From positions 1,167,724 through 1,231,723 of the forward strand of contig KB722741.1 of assembly GCA_000349905.1 (NCBI GenBank): a DNA stretch of 64,000 nt, given 5' to 3'. Below the pieces are notes generated by a model that was given only the letters and a program-made list of their open reading frames with translations, searched no databases and had not been told where the DNA came from. Positions 44,803 to 56,056 of the stretch are shown piece after piece. The position numbers and the translations under genes were made by a program. The DNA is from Volvariella volvacea V23. Taxonomy: Eukaryota > Basidiomycota > Agaricomycetes > Agaricales > Pluteaceae. Every line of letters begins with the position of its first letter. Position 1 is the first letter of the stretch.

Positions 44803-47800
44803 TTATGCATTCCATCTTTTGACAGATTGCAATTTTGACTGCATCTTCCCGCCCAACCCCAGCCGGCTAGGGCCAGATCCCTGGTTAGACCCAGCAGCGG
44901 CAGATCCAGCACCACCATTGGCACCCTCGCTAGCGACTCTTCCCTTTCCTGTACTGCTAGGACTAGCACCGGAACTAGATGGAGCTGTACTGACACCCTC
45001 CTGCTTGAACAATGGGAATGTCAATGAATACCTCTTTGTCAACGTCTTCAACTTCTGTATCGAAGGTAATTTGCTTCCAGCTCCTGCTGGCATACCAGGA
45101 CCTGCAGCATTGTGATAACTCCTCGCCGCCACGCTACCATTTCTCGAAAGCGTGAGAGACGCGATCGTACTCATGCTACTCCTGGGACTTGATTCCGTTT
45201 CGTCTGAGTTCACCAATCCAGGCGTAGAGGCCGAGGCTTGCGGGATGTTAAGTGGAATACCGGACGAAGATGAAGTTGAGCGGGAAACGCCGGCAGTCTT
45301 CCCGTTATTGCTTGGTAGGAATAAAGTAAGATCGGGATTACTCAGATTGAGGTTGACTAAAGGATGGATCGACGAAATAAACGAAGACGTCCGCGAAGGA
45401 GCCGCCGCACCACTAGGTAAACCTGGTAGGTGTGTACTATGGGTATCATCGGGAGAGGTGATTAATTCAGATGCCGGTTCTGCAGAAGGTTCCGTCGTAG
45501 GTGGTTGTTCTGGGTTTGGCTCGACTGATCCAGGAACGACATTTGATGGCATCACTTGTTCTTGTTCTTGCAAAGTCTCTGGCGCCGCAGTTGGCTCGTT
45601 TTGGATTTGTCGTACGGGCGCGTCGGCAATAGCAGTGTTTTGCTCTTGGCCTTGTCCTTGCTCTGGTGCATGTGCAAGTGGAGGGATCGCTGATGGAGAC
45701 GCAGGTACTAGAGGGTTCCGTGTATCCGCATTTAGGTAGATTGATGGGACTGTGAGGCTGCGAGCGAGTTGGGCTGTGAACGGCCTGGAATCTGATGACT
45801 TCTTTCGATCCCGTTGGTGTTGTGGAGCGTCTGTTATACAAGACACGGGTACAGAGAAGAAAGTATGAATGAGTACAATAAGTTCCTTCGATATGAAAAG
45901 AAACTAAACGCCAGCGACGATAGAATGAAGGGGAGAACGAAAGAAAGGAAAAGAAATCGTTTCATGAAAAGAGTTATTATTTACCTTCCTCGTCATCTTC
46001 CTCATCAATCATCCTACTTTTCGTAATGACACCGATATCATCCACCGTCGATCTTCCAGGGACAGGTCTCGCCACTCTCCTAGCGCTAACCAAAATATCA
46101 TCCATTGCTCCAAACTGCTGTGACTGCGTCCTTATCCTCAAATCATCCGCACCCAACCGTCCACGACCACTAGCAGCACCACCATTTCTCAACCCACCAG
46201 CCGGAGTTCTACCGTTTTCCAACCCATCAGGGATGTCCCTTGCTGCGATCTCAATGTCGTCAATAGTAAGTTTCTTCTGCTTCTCCTTGCCTTTATCCAC
46301 CCGACCAACATCGAATGAATCAGTGACAAGTGGACTATCCAAGTCTAAGAACGACCTAGAAGCCGAAGGCGATATCCTATTCGCTCTCTTCCTCGACGGC
46401 GATCCTTTTCTCGACGAACTCGAGTTCACGTTGAGATACGCGCTCGGCAAATCCGGAACAGGCGGTCTCCCCAATTCATCATCACCAAACCACTCCGACC
46501 CTGGTAGTCCAATTCTGGAATTCCCAACACTAGCACTTCGGTGGTGTGGGGAGGTGCTGAACAGCTTGAATCCCTTGGGAAGACGTAAACTCCCTTTGGA
46601 AGCGCGATGGCTCCGCATTCGAGCGGCCGAGACTATGCTCAAGCGGCTTGCGCTCCGCAGTGACTTGTGACTTTTGGTGCTCTTCGTACTTTTGGTGCTG
46701 TGTGTGCTGTGAACGCTCGCGTTGTCGTCATCGTCATTGTTGTTGGCGCTAACGTCGCCATTGGCTTCGTCGTCAACAGGTGTCACTAGAGTCGGCACCT
46801 CAGGTGCAGTGGCTACAGCTGGCTCTTCCTCTGCCTGAACCTCGACTTGCAACTGAAGAATCGGCTGGACATCGTCATTATCAGGAACAACATCCACCGG
46901 AGCTGGTGCCTGAGGCGAATGCGGAGAAGCTAAGGGTGCTTCCTCCTCCTGTTGCGGTACTTGAAGATGCTGCTGAGACTGTTCCGCAGGCTGCTGTGAA
47001 TAGAGCAACGATGCCGTTCTAGGCGGTGGTGGTCTCTCAACCGCACTCCCTTCTCCGGCCTCAGGCAGAACCGCTGCTTGCTCGCCTTCACCCGGCACCG
47101 GCGCATGAATGCTCGACGATCCGGACCCCGATCCCGAAGCCTCTCCTGGTCCAATACCAACACCCATTCCTATCTCGCCACCAACACCCAGCCCATTCAA
47201 ATTAATACTAATCGGCACACCATCCTCTCCAACGATAATCCCACCGGGCAAATGATGCGGGTCATCAGCTGCGTCTTTCGCATAGGGTGGTGGGGGAATC
47301 ATCGAGACGTCGAATTCCGAGTCAGGGTCTTCTAGGCCTTGAAGAGGGTCGGACGGAGGAGGGTCAGGAGGAGGCTGGGAATATCGCGATTGCGAGGGGT
47401 CAGGTTGGGCGTGTGGGTGGAGATAGCTCTGTGTCTCGGGTTGGGCCTGAACTTGGGCTTGGGGTTGAGGATAAGGCTGAGGCTGGGCCTGGAGTTGAGA
47501 TTGCGACACTTGGGCCTGTGCTTCACCCTCATAAATCTGCTGCTGCTGCTGCCTCTGCACTTCCCCGACCAACATCCCCGAAACTGCCACTAAATCCTGC
47601 GAGTCAAATCTCCTATGTCCTGGTGCGGGCACTGCCACAATCGTCTCCGCCGTGCCGGGTGGAGGTGGCAGTCTAGGCGACCTTGGAGGCGTAACAACCA
47701 TCTGAACGAGACTCCTGCTCCTATTCAACACGGGACTTGCAATAGATGTTTGAGACTGAGAGTGAGTGGAGGGGATGGAAACAACTTCAGCTCTCGAAAT

Positions 47801-50588
47801 AACTGCCTCTTCTTCATCCACATCCACATCCACATCTTCCAATTCAGAACCCGAGACAGAGTGTGATACAGGCGGCGTCAACGAAGACTGCTGGACCTGA
47901 TTCTGCAAACGAGGCGGCGGATGGAGCGGCGCTGGTGCCACAGACGGAGACGGAGACGCAGATAGATGCTCCGAGCTCAACGCCATATGCGGCACAGCTC
48001 TCGGCGACTGCTGCCCAGCCGAATACTCCAAAGGCCTCGACGGCGGAGGCGAAGGCGTATACGGATACTGCTGCGGGCTCTCCATCCTCCCATTCGGCGC
48101 AGGCCTGTTGTTGTACCCGCGGAACCTCGAGGGCACAAACACCGGACTGGCAGGCGACGCCGACCTCTGCGTTGCCCCTGAAGCCGAAGGCGATACTGCA
48201 CCCGTTCTCGATCGCACGCTGAGGCTGTCGGAGGGATCGGGTGTCACGGAGGAGGGAACGTCGTGGGCGTATGCTCTTCTTGTGCTGGAGCTCGTACCAG
48301 CATTGGCGCTCGAGCTGGTGGTGGCATTGGCACTGGGGTTACCAGTACCGCTGCTGTGGCTGTGACTTCGTTCGTTCCTGCCAATAACGCCTTGACGTAT
48401 GGCTCGATTGCTCGAGTTGGAGTTTGTTCGCTGGTGGTGAGGATGGGGATAACCCCTACTGCTACTGGCCTGCCCATGCCCGTTTGACTGCGAGGCGTGC
48501 TGTGGGTACCCCTGAGCATGACGAGAGCCTGAAGCACCCGAACCCGACGGACGATCGCGCTGATGCTGTTGATACTGGTGCTGCTGCTGATATTGACGCC
48601 GAGAATCTTCATACCCATACCCGCGAGAGCTACTACCCCCAGGCCGGTTATGCATCATCTGAGCCCTGTTCGACCACGTTGACGGCGAGGACGGTTCGCC
48701 ATGACTCCCAAAGCTAGGGTGATGGTGGTGTCTTGGGTCGTAAGCGAAGCTTGCGTTGATTTGTGCATCTTGCTCGTCCAGCTCGCGCGCCATTTCTTCC
48801 GCCGTCCGCCATGCGTCTTCGAGTTCTGCTTCGAGCTCTTCTATGCGCTGCCGGGCGGATATGAGGTCTTGTGTTCGTTTGCCGTAACTTCCGTTTAGCT
48901 GTCATTGTATCGCATCGTATCGTAGCACATCGTAGTGAGAGAATAAAGTGAGGCTTAAGACACGCAGAAGGTACAACCGAATAGACAAAAAAACGAACCT
49001 TCCTCAAAGCGATAGACAAAGCACTAGCCCAATGCACATCCACCAACCTGTTAATCTGCCCAATCTGATCATTGATCCTCACCAGCTCCGCCAAATGCTC
49101 CTCGCACTCTACGATGGTCTGCGATAGCTGATGCGTCAACTTGCTGACCACCGATATATTGTCCTCTCCTTCCCCTCCACCAGCACTACCACTGCCGCTT
49201 GCGTTTCCATTTGCCAACCCCATCATCGCAGCACCCGAACTCGAACCAGCACCCAACCCACTCCCTCCACTGCCCCCCGCTCCTCCTCCTCCTCCAACCC
49301 CACTCCCTCCACCAGTCGTACTCCCCGCACTCGCATTATTCAAAGCCTGCAACAGCATATTCCTCCTATGCACCAAAAACCTATACTTCGACTGCGTCAT
49401 CGCCCGCGCGTTCTCGAGCCTCTCCAGCTCGGGCGGAAGCACTTGGTCTATCGTCTCGAGGGAGAGCAGGCGGATGAAGGACTCTTTGGCGGAGGAGCGG
49501 ATCGAGCGGGAGACGAGGGCTTGGAGCTCGCGAGAGGAGAATGTCCCTGTCGAGTGCAGTGTGAGTTGGTGTGTTTGTGTGGATAGAGAGAGTAGAGATT
49601 GATGAGGAATGGGATGTGGGCGCTAGCGAGTGGGTGGATAGGATAGGGAGTGGGGTTTGAAAGCGCAAGGAAAGGTGTTTTTACGCGATAGCGTAAGAAT
49701 AGAACAAGAAGGGAGGAAGAAGGAAGAAGTCCAAGGAGGAAAGAAGACAGGGAGAAAGAGCGCGCAAGAATCGACAGAAAGCCACTCACATAAAGCCGCT
49801 TCTAATGGTATACTTTTCCAAGGTATAGCCGGCACATCTAAATTGACAGGCTTAGGTGGTATAAACGGTATCGTCTTCGGTGCGGCGGATCTTCCAGCCG
49901 GCTTGGGTGTGGGCGCTTTTGGTGTTGGCACTGGTATTGGTACTGGCGCGGATGTTGACGCTGATGTTGATGCTGCAGGCGCTGATACAGGTACAGGTAC
50001 AGGCGCTGGTAGGTGCTTTTGTGGCGGTGGTGAGGTTGGTTTGGATGCTTGACTTGAGTGGTGGGAAGGAAGTGGCGGTAGTGGAGGTAGTGGAATTGGT
50101 GGCGGCGGAAGCGGACGATCTGCAAAGTGACTTGGGGTGCTGGGTGCTGCAGTGAATGATGAGGATTCGGCGGAGTGTAGAGGGGGTTTGTGATCGGTTA
50201 GTGGAGGTAGAGGCGCGTTGGAGCTGGAATGGGATTCATGTGGCGGAGGGGGAGTTGATGATGGGAGGTATAGCGGAGCGGGTTGGCCTGAGCTGTATAT
50301 GTCGGCGTGTGCGCTCGCGCTCGCGGCTATTGGGGAGGCCGGAGGATCGAATAGCGAAAAGGTTTGCGGAAAGAACGAGGATGCATCGGGGAGAGGGGGT
50401 GTAAGCTGGGAGCTGCCAGTCCCGTGCCCGTGGGTGGAGGCAGGGGCGGAGACGCTTGTCGTATCGGGTGTCGTGGCGGAGATGGTCATGCCGCGTTGGG
50501 GCGTTCGTGGACCCATTGGTTGGTTTGGCCGTGCTCGGAACGAAAGATGTGCTCGCGTGAGACCGGTATTAGGGACTGGGTCTGTCAT
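44803..50588 (-). CDS. Large low-complexity protein with coiled coil, 1762 residues
   Basis: Four minus-strand exons (50588-49790, 49546-48999, 48898-45985, 45830-44803) total 5289 bases, an exact multiple of three. The start is MTDPVPNTGLTRAHLSFRAR. Residues 1-250 are Pro/Ser-rich. The most structured part spans exons 2 and 3: TFSSRELQALVSRSIRSSAK, LPPELERLENARAMTQSKYR, then a Gly/Ser run, then VECEEHLAELVRINDQIGQI and a long coiled coil QRIEELEAELEDAW to EEMARELDEQDAQI. The rest is disordered: His/Gln/Ser/Pro runs, STHSTKSTKSTKSHKS, a basic cluster RASKGSLRLPKGFKLF. Signal peptide, membrane segment and enzyme motifs are absent. I do not recognise a family; it looks like a cytoplasmic scaffold or polarity-type adaptor, which is inference only. 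Splicing is supported by intact phase at all three junctions. Confidence 0.75.
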
Positions 50589-51654
50589 TATGGTGGAAGA
50601 GGTAGAATGTGGTAAGCGAGTGTGGAGGTATAGTGTGGGCGGCGAGTGAATTTGTCGTGACAAAGGTGAAGTGTCGGGCAGGGACGAAGAGAGAAAAAGT
50701 ACAAGCAAAAGGAGTCAGAAAAAGAGATAAGGAACTGTCGGAAGTGAGAGTGGGAGCAGGGGACGAAGAAGAAAAAGAGTGAAAGGAGTGCGCGTGAGCG
50801 GCCGATTAGGTTGTAGGCGTTGCCGAGTGTTGTTTTGAGGGTCCTGGAGAAGCTATGTCCCAAAACGACGACCCAAGCAAGAAAAAAGGACAACCCTGTC
50901 AGTCGTTTGTTCGAGATGGCTGGACCTCCTGTATATGTATCAATCTACCCGAACGGTAGGCTGGTTGACACACTCAAACCCAATGGCACTCCCACAGTGA
51001 CAATGGGGCTATGGGGTGGGTATTTTGCCTGTTGGACGCAGCGGGTGCTGTTAACTCCTGNNNNNNNNNNNNNNNNNNNNNNNNNNNNNNNNNNNNNNNN
51101 NNNNNNNNNNNNNNNNNNNNNNNNNNNNNNNNNNNNNNNNNNNNNNNNNNNNNNNNNNNNAATGAGATCAAGGAGGGAAAGTCATGTTGAGCCAGGAGGG
51201 ATATGAGAATGCCTTGATGGCCGGCAACTCACGGCCTGATGCATTTGCAAAGTCCCTTATATGGCAGTTATGTGATGCGAACCCGCTCACTGGATCTGCG
51301 GTCCCATCTCAATTCGCCCACCGAGTCCATCGTACGCTGCACGCCGTTCAAGATAGCGCCCAGAAGCCAGCTAGAAGCGCGGGTAGCGAGAGCTCGGTAT
51401 CGAAGGCTCATAGCATGTCATGTAGGCTCACTACGACTCGTCGGACGCCTTCAAGCTCTCGTTATGAGGCCTTCAGGGATTGCCATAAGGGATGATGCTT
51501 ACGGTTGCCCCGTCATGTCCTTCAATGATCTACCTGTGTCAAACGGCCTATTTTCAAGTCACAAGTGCGGCGACTCGGAGAAGCCAACGCTCGAGGTCCA
51601 AACCCCAAAATCCATTGACAGCATGGGATATCGTACTCAAACCGACACGCTACG
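50589..51654. other. Intergenic region with an assembly gap
   Basis: Upstream region of the large minus-strand gene and 3' flank of the minus-strand lipase. A frame near 50916 reads MAGPPVYVSIYPNGRLVDTL into the gap and may be coding, but no family was recognised and no continuation is visible after the gap. Confidence 0.35.
51061..51160. other. Assembly gap (100 N)
   Basis: Exactly 100 N placeholder of unknown true size. Confidence 0.99.
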
Positions 51655-54039
51655 CTACGCCGTTGGACAGCCCATCGTAACACCATCATATGGACCTACG
51701 ATTCCACCGCCCACACAAGCACACCAACAAAAAGTGCACATGCAGTGTGAGATCCTCACGCGTGATGCGGCGTCAAGAAGCTCGCGCTTACCGTTGTGGT
51801 TTTGTAGCTTTCCTCGTAGAACGTTCTTGACATCTCCAACCGCACACCGAGGATCGGCATTGTCTTGACCTGACAGTACCGGGACGATGCAAGACGATGT
51901 CAATAAGAAGTGCTTTGAATCTATTTGCTACTTACCGGGACACGTTATCCACTCCCCGGAATCCTGGATGTGTATCTCCCCTCGAGGATGGTGGAATCCC
52001 AAGAACCTTCCTAAACACATCAGATGCATCCGTTACATCAGTCCATCCTCCGGTCTGAGTATACAGATATCCGGCAGCGCACCTGGGAGAATAGGAACAA
52101 AGTCCCTTCTACTCAATCGTAAGATCGAACACCAACCGAGCAAAAGACCATAAAACAGACCGGTTGTTGACCCGAGTAAGATTAACATTCGCGTCTACAT
52201 AATCCGCAAATGCCTCGTTCCCAACCTGTCCACAAATAGACAAAAAGCACGCATTGTAATTTATTCTCAGCACTAACAACAGACAGCAAATGGTATTGAA
52301 CGGTACGTACCCTAGGTAGCCCATACCCAATAACATCAACACCCACCTCCCAAGCCCACCTTTTCAAGTGCAACGACAGGAAAACGCCGTCCAGAAGCGC
52401 CAGCGCAGCACCTGCAGCACACCGTGAGTTGTATCATGATGCATGTACGAATTATAAGCGTGTCGTGAAAGACACTTGTGCGGCGTTGGACGTTCAAAAG
52501 GGGATAACACTCGTGGCAGTCATGTCAAGTCTCGGTGTCGTGTCCAACCAATCTCGACGTCAACGTCAACGATAGTGTCAATCGTCGTTGGGCTGCTAGG
52601 CAACCAATGTCTTTCCCCACATGCCATGCCATGCCATGCACGTGGAGTGGTCTATAATGAAAATCAAGTGAAAGAAAGACCACCAGTCGACGATCAGGAG
52701 CGCGTAGATCGCCAAATATGCAGCGCGTGCCATCGGCCACCGGGTCGGTGTGGGCGCTCGTATGTACAGCTCGAGCATATCAGCGCTCAGCGCTCAGGGT
52801 CTGCGAGCCCGCGATCGTGGCGGGCACTTCCAGTGCCTCAATGACTCGGTGAGACCTGAAACTTAGAGCCCAAGCAAGGCCCGGACGATAAGAAACCTTC
52901 ACACAGACAATGTCCACGGGGGCCGCCGTGGCGCCCGAACTCGGACCCAGAGGGTGCGCCGCATACGCCAAGCGATACAGTAATGAATGACAGCAATAGC
53001 AATACCGAGTTATTCAGTATGTAACTCACCGAGGGAGTGGCCGACAACTGTAACCTTGTTACATTCGTGAGCGTGGGTGGCTAGCGTTTGTTCGACTGCT
53101 GAGAGGATTTCTAACGCAGATCTACGCGCGCGCGTGCGCGGGGTATATCCAGAGTTAAGAGTCGTGCAATCGAGATGTGAGCCATGTAGTGGTTAGAGTC
53201 GCGGTCCACTTACAGAGTGTGTTGTTGGGCGAATCCGAGGTGGACTAGGATTTGACTGCTGTTGGAGGATGGAGGTGGGAGAGGGAATAGAACCGGGTCG
53301 AGAGGAGCTGGGAGGATGGTTATATCTGTCAGTAGCGGTAAGCTATCCAAGTCATGGAGAGTAATTTCGATCAGTTCAAATTTCAATTAATTAGTGCGCG
53401 AATTAAAGAAGGTGAAGTGGCTGATAGCTTTTAGCACTTACAGCTTTGCTGGGTCCGTTCCTTGATGCGATACGATAACCATCTAAACTCCCATTTGGTT
53501 AAGAAACAACTTGAAGGTCCGGCGAGAACAGCGCGATACGAACCTTGAGTGTGGGGTCATATCCAACATACCAGTACTGGGTCAGAATACCATTCCCTCC
53601 CGAGGCGGTTGGGATAAATGTTGGGTTTGCATCACATGTCACTGTCCAATTTTCGGAAAGAAGCAAAGGCAAAAGAATCCGACATCAATCCATTAACATG
53701 TCCACTTGCGACGCAAATTTGCTGTTATGACATGCGAGCTAAACGAGAACACTCACCACCGCACGTCCAAGTCGCCGTCTCCCGAGGCCCACAATACCCT
53801 GCGCTAGCATAAAACGAATACGGTCTGAACGCGGAAATCTCGCTCTCGTTCAGAGTCCTAAAGCCCGCGGACGAGTCCTCCATTGTTGACATTGATGCAT
53901 TGTTATTTGGTTGAGCCTCGTCCGACTGGAGTGGAGTTGGAACAGGAACGGGCGTTGCGTAGACGGAGGTAAGGGCGAGGATGAGTAGAGGGAAGAGGTG
54001 ATAGAGTGCGCGGGGGTATCTCCAAAGCCTCGATGACAT
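51655..54039 (-). CDS. Secreted class 3 lipase with an oversized intron
   Basis: Minus strand, ATG at 54039. The signal peptide is in MSSRLWRYPRALYHLFPLLI onward; the mature part starts near LNESEISAFRPYSFYASAGY. In order: ATWTCGG, ASGGNGILTQYWYVGYDP, VIVSHQGTDPAKL, ILVHLGFAQQHTL, VTVVGHSLG with the nucleophile Ser, GAALALLDGVFLSLHL, VIGYGLPR, VGNEAFADYVDANVNLTRVN, RFLGFHHPRGEIHI with the likely catalytic His, and GPYDGVTMGC before the stop. This is the family order of fungal class 3 (Lipase_3) enzymes such as Rhizomucor-type lipases, which hydrolyse acylglycerols outside the cell. All exons are in phase. The intron directly after GHSLG is about 620 bases against 50-60 elsewhere (see 52440-53030). 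The KKD/VPIVPG exon seen in the other two copies was not clearly located here, so one short exon may be missing from my model. Confidence 0.8.
52440..53030. other. Insertion-like sequence within the lipase intron
   Basis: Sequence filling the enlarged intron between the GHSLG exon and the ALALLDG exon of the minus-strand lipase. It holds a (catgc) repeat at about 52619-52641 and frames without lipase or transposase motifs. No convincing terminal repeats were seen. It may be an inserted non-autonomous element or an unrelated fragment. Confidence 0.4.
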
Positions 54040-56056
54040 GCTGGCAGAAGCGAGTACTCGGAGAGCGTGAATAAAAGTGGTGGTATAGCTTTGACAAGTC
54101 AAGTTTTACTAGTACCAGCGGGGCGCAGGAGTAGAGAGCTAAGAGGAAGAAGCAGCCTGATGTAGCCTGGAAATGAAGAGCCTGAGGTTGAACGAGCGAC
54201 GAGAAGTTGAGGAAGTTGGGAAAGCGGGTCTAAGGAGTTGCTTTTGGGGTTGAAATACTGGGAGAGGGAGTTGGACGTCTGCTTTCGTGAACGAAGGCCT
54301 TGATCAGATGTATTAATTGACAGACGATCGTTCGAGTGATCGATGGAGTGCTTTAGGTATACATCGTGATACTTCGCAAGTGCACAACTCATTTTCAAAC
54401 CTTAGCTTAAGGTAGACAGGCACTAGTAAGGGGATGTGTCAGAACGATCACCTACAAGCTTCATCGAGGAGAAAGAGCTTGAGTTAATGCATAACCCAGT
54501 TCACCTGTTCTGTGCTATTCAAAACACGCGCGATGATCACAAGTGGTCTGAGCATAGAAATGGGTTGTGAATAGCCAGAATGGGACGAGAGCAAGCGCAT
54601 CAGCAGACATGGAAGTCGCTATAACTTGCCAATCAAGGTGCAAATCGAACTTGAGCTAACCCTGGGTTGGGACCGTTGTCGACGGCCACGGGAGCTTACT
54701 TACAACTACGACAGGGCATGGAAATGGTTATGAGGGCCGAGTTGAGTGGGTCTGAAGCCCATACCTATCCACGTCACTGAGTCAATGGGTATAAGAATGA
54801 TCAACTACAACGTTAACGAATCAGACACCAGCAAGAACCTTATTGCGTTATTCTCATCTGGCTGGTCAAAGATATGTAGAATGAACGCTTGTCAAGAACT
54901 TTGAAATTCCTTGAAATGTATTTTTTGGCTCTTCGTGGGAAATAGCCCACGAAATAGAGAGGCGGCTTGGGGCGATTCACCCACCACCTCTCTCCTTCTC
55001 TCCACCTGCACATGGCTCTCACTGCAATGAGGCAAATACCTGGACTTCTACGGATCCCAGACACCTGCAAGCGCTGAGCATATGGCAGTCCACAAGCTAT
55101 TCGCTTGCCTAGCGGCGCCTGTCAGAAATCCGATGGGTGAAGTGGGGTTCATCGTCCTCGGCTTTGTATTCTTGCCTTGGCGCTTTGATTCCTCCACGTC
55201 GCCCGTACCTCTGCGCAGCGGCAACTAGCCATAAGTGTATACCTTCCAACGTCAGCGGCCTCCTCTCGCCATGGGCGTTACGGAACGTGTTCAAGGGCGG
55301 CGCTTCGGCTTTGCGCGGCTTCGGGCCACGGCGATATCTCGGCAACCTCGGCAAATTCGTCGGACCGGAGATGAGCTTAATTGGACTCGAGCTGCCCCGC
55401 ATCCTCGAGCTCTCATGTTCTCGTATTCTGATTTCACGTATGCCACCTGGGCGCCATCAAACAAATCGCTCTCGACCTCTCTGGTCACTTCATGACCCTC
55501 TTCCACTCCGCGCGCCTCCTTTCGTGGGATGACTTGGCCCACATTATCCTAATACCTCGTGACAACCCCCATCATGCGTTTACGTCCAAGTTCCATCCAT
55601 GTTACTTGCCTGAACAAGCCCATCACGTCCGATTCTCAGCTCAAATAACCCCCGGAGTCGGCAAGAGTGTGGATGACGGAAAACCCAATAACTCTATATA
55701 GAAGCGCTTATGACAATGCTAACGTTGATGATTGAAGATAGAGTGGGAAGAGCCAGCTCCACGACATTGCGGCACACGCGATCAGTGCATAGTTGAATCA
55801 AGAAGCATCTATACCCTCCGCATACTCTCGCGTTTCATCGGCTTGTATGCGAGGTACCTGGGTCGGCTGAACCTTTTCTTCGAGGGGTGACGATTAGTTA
55901 TAACTAGAACGTGAACGTGGAGCGCAAATCCGTGAGGTCTCCGAATCCCTCTCTCCCTTTTCAGACTCCCTGGTCTCGAGCCAACTCTGGTGGCTCACTC
56001 ATCCGTCGGGATTTCCTTGGGCCTTCCTCTCCTGTCGTTTAATTGTTCGGTTCTCC
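54040..56056. other. Intergenic region, possible 2EXR-type relic
   Basis: Divergent region between the minus-strand lipase and the GH5 gene. Near 55445-55700 a plus frame reads HLGAIKQIALDLSGHFMTLF then LLSWDDLAHIILIPRD, recalling the second half of fungal 2EXR-domain proteins, but no matching N-terminal part with in-phase introns was found. Otherwise nothing recognised. Confidence 0.35.

Noticed and set aside
46026..48717. Plus-strand frames up to 214 codons opposite the large gene
   Set aside because: Shadows of the 938-codon minus-strand exon, which joins in phase with three others.
53120..53142. Alternating CG run (cgcgcgcgtgcgcgg)
   Set aside because: Short simple sequence in a lipase intron; possible Z-DNA but too short to call a feature.
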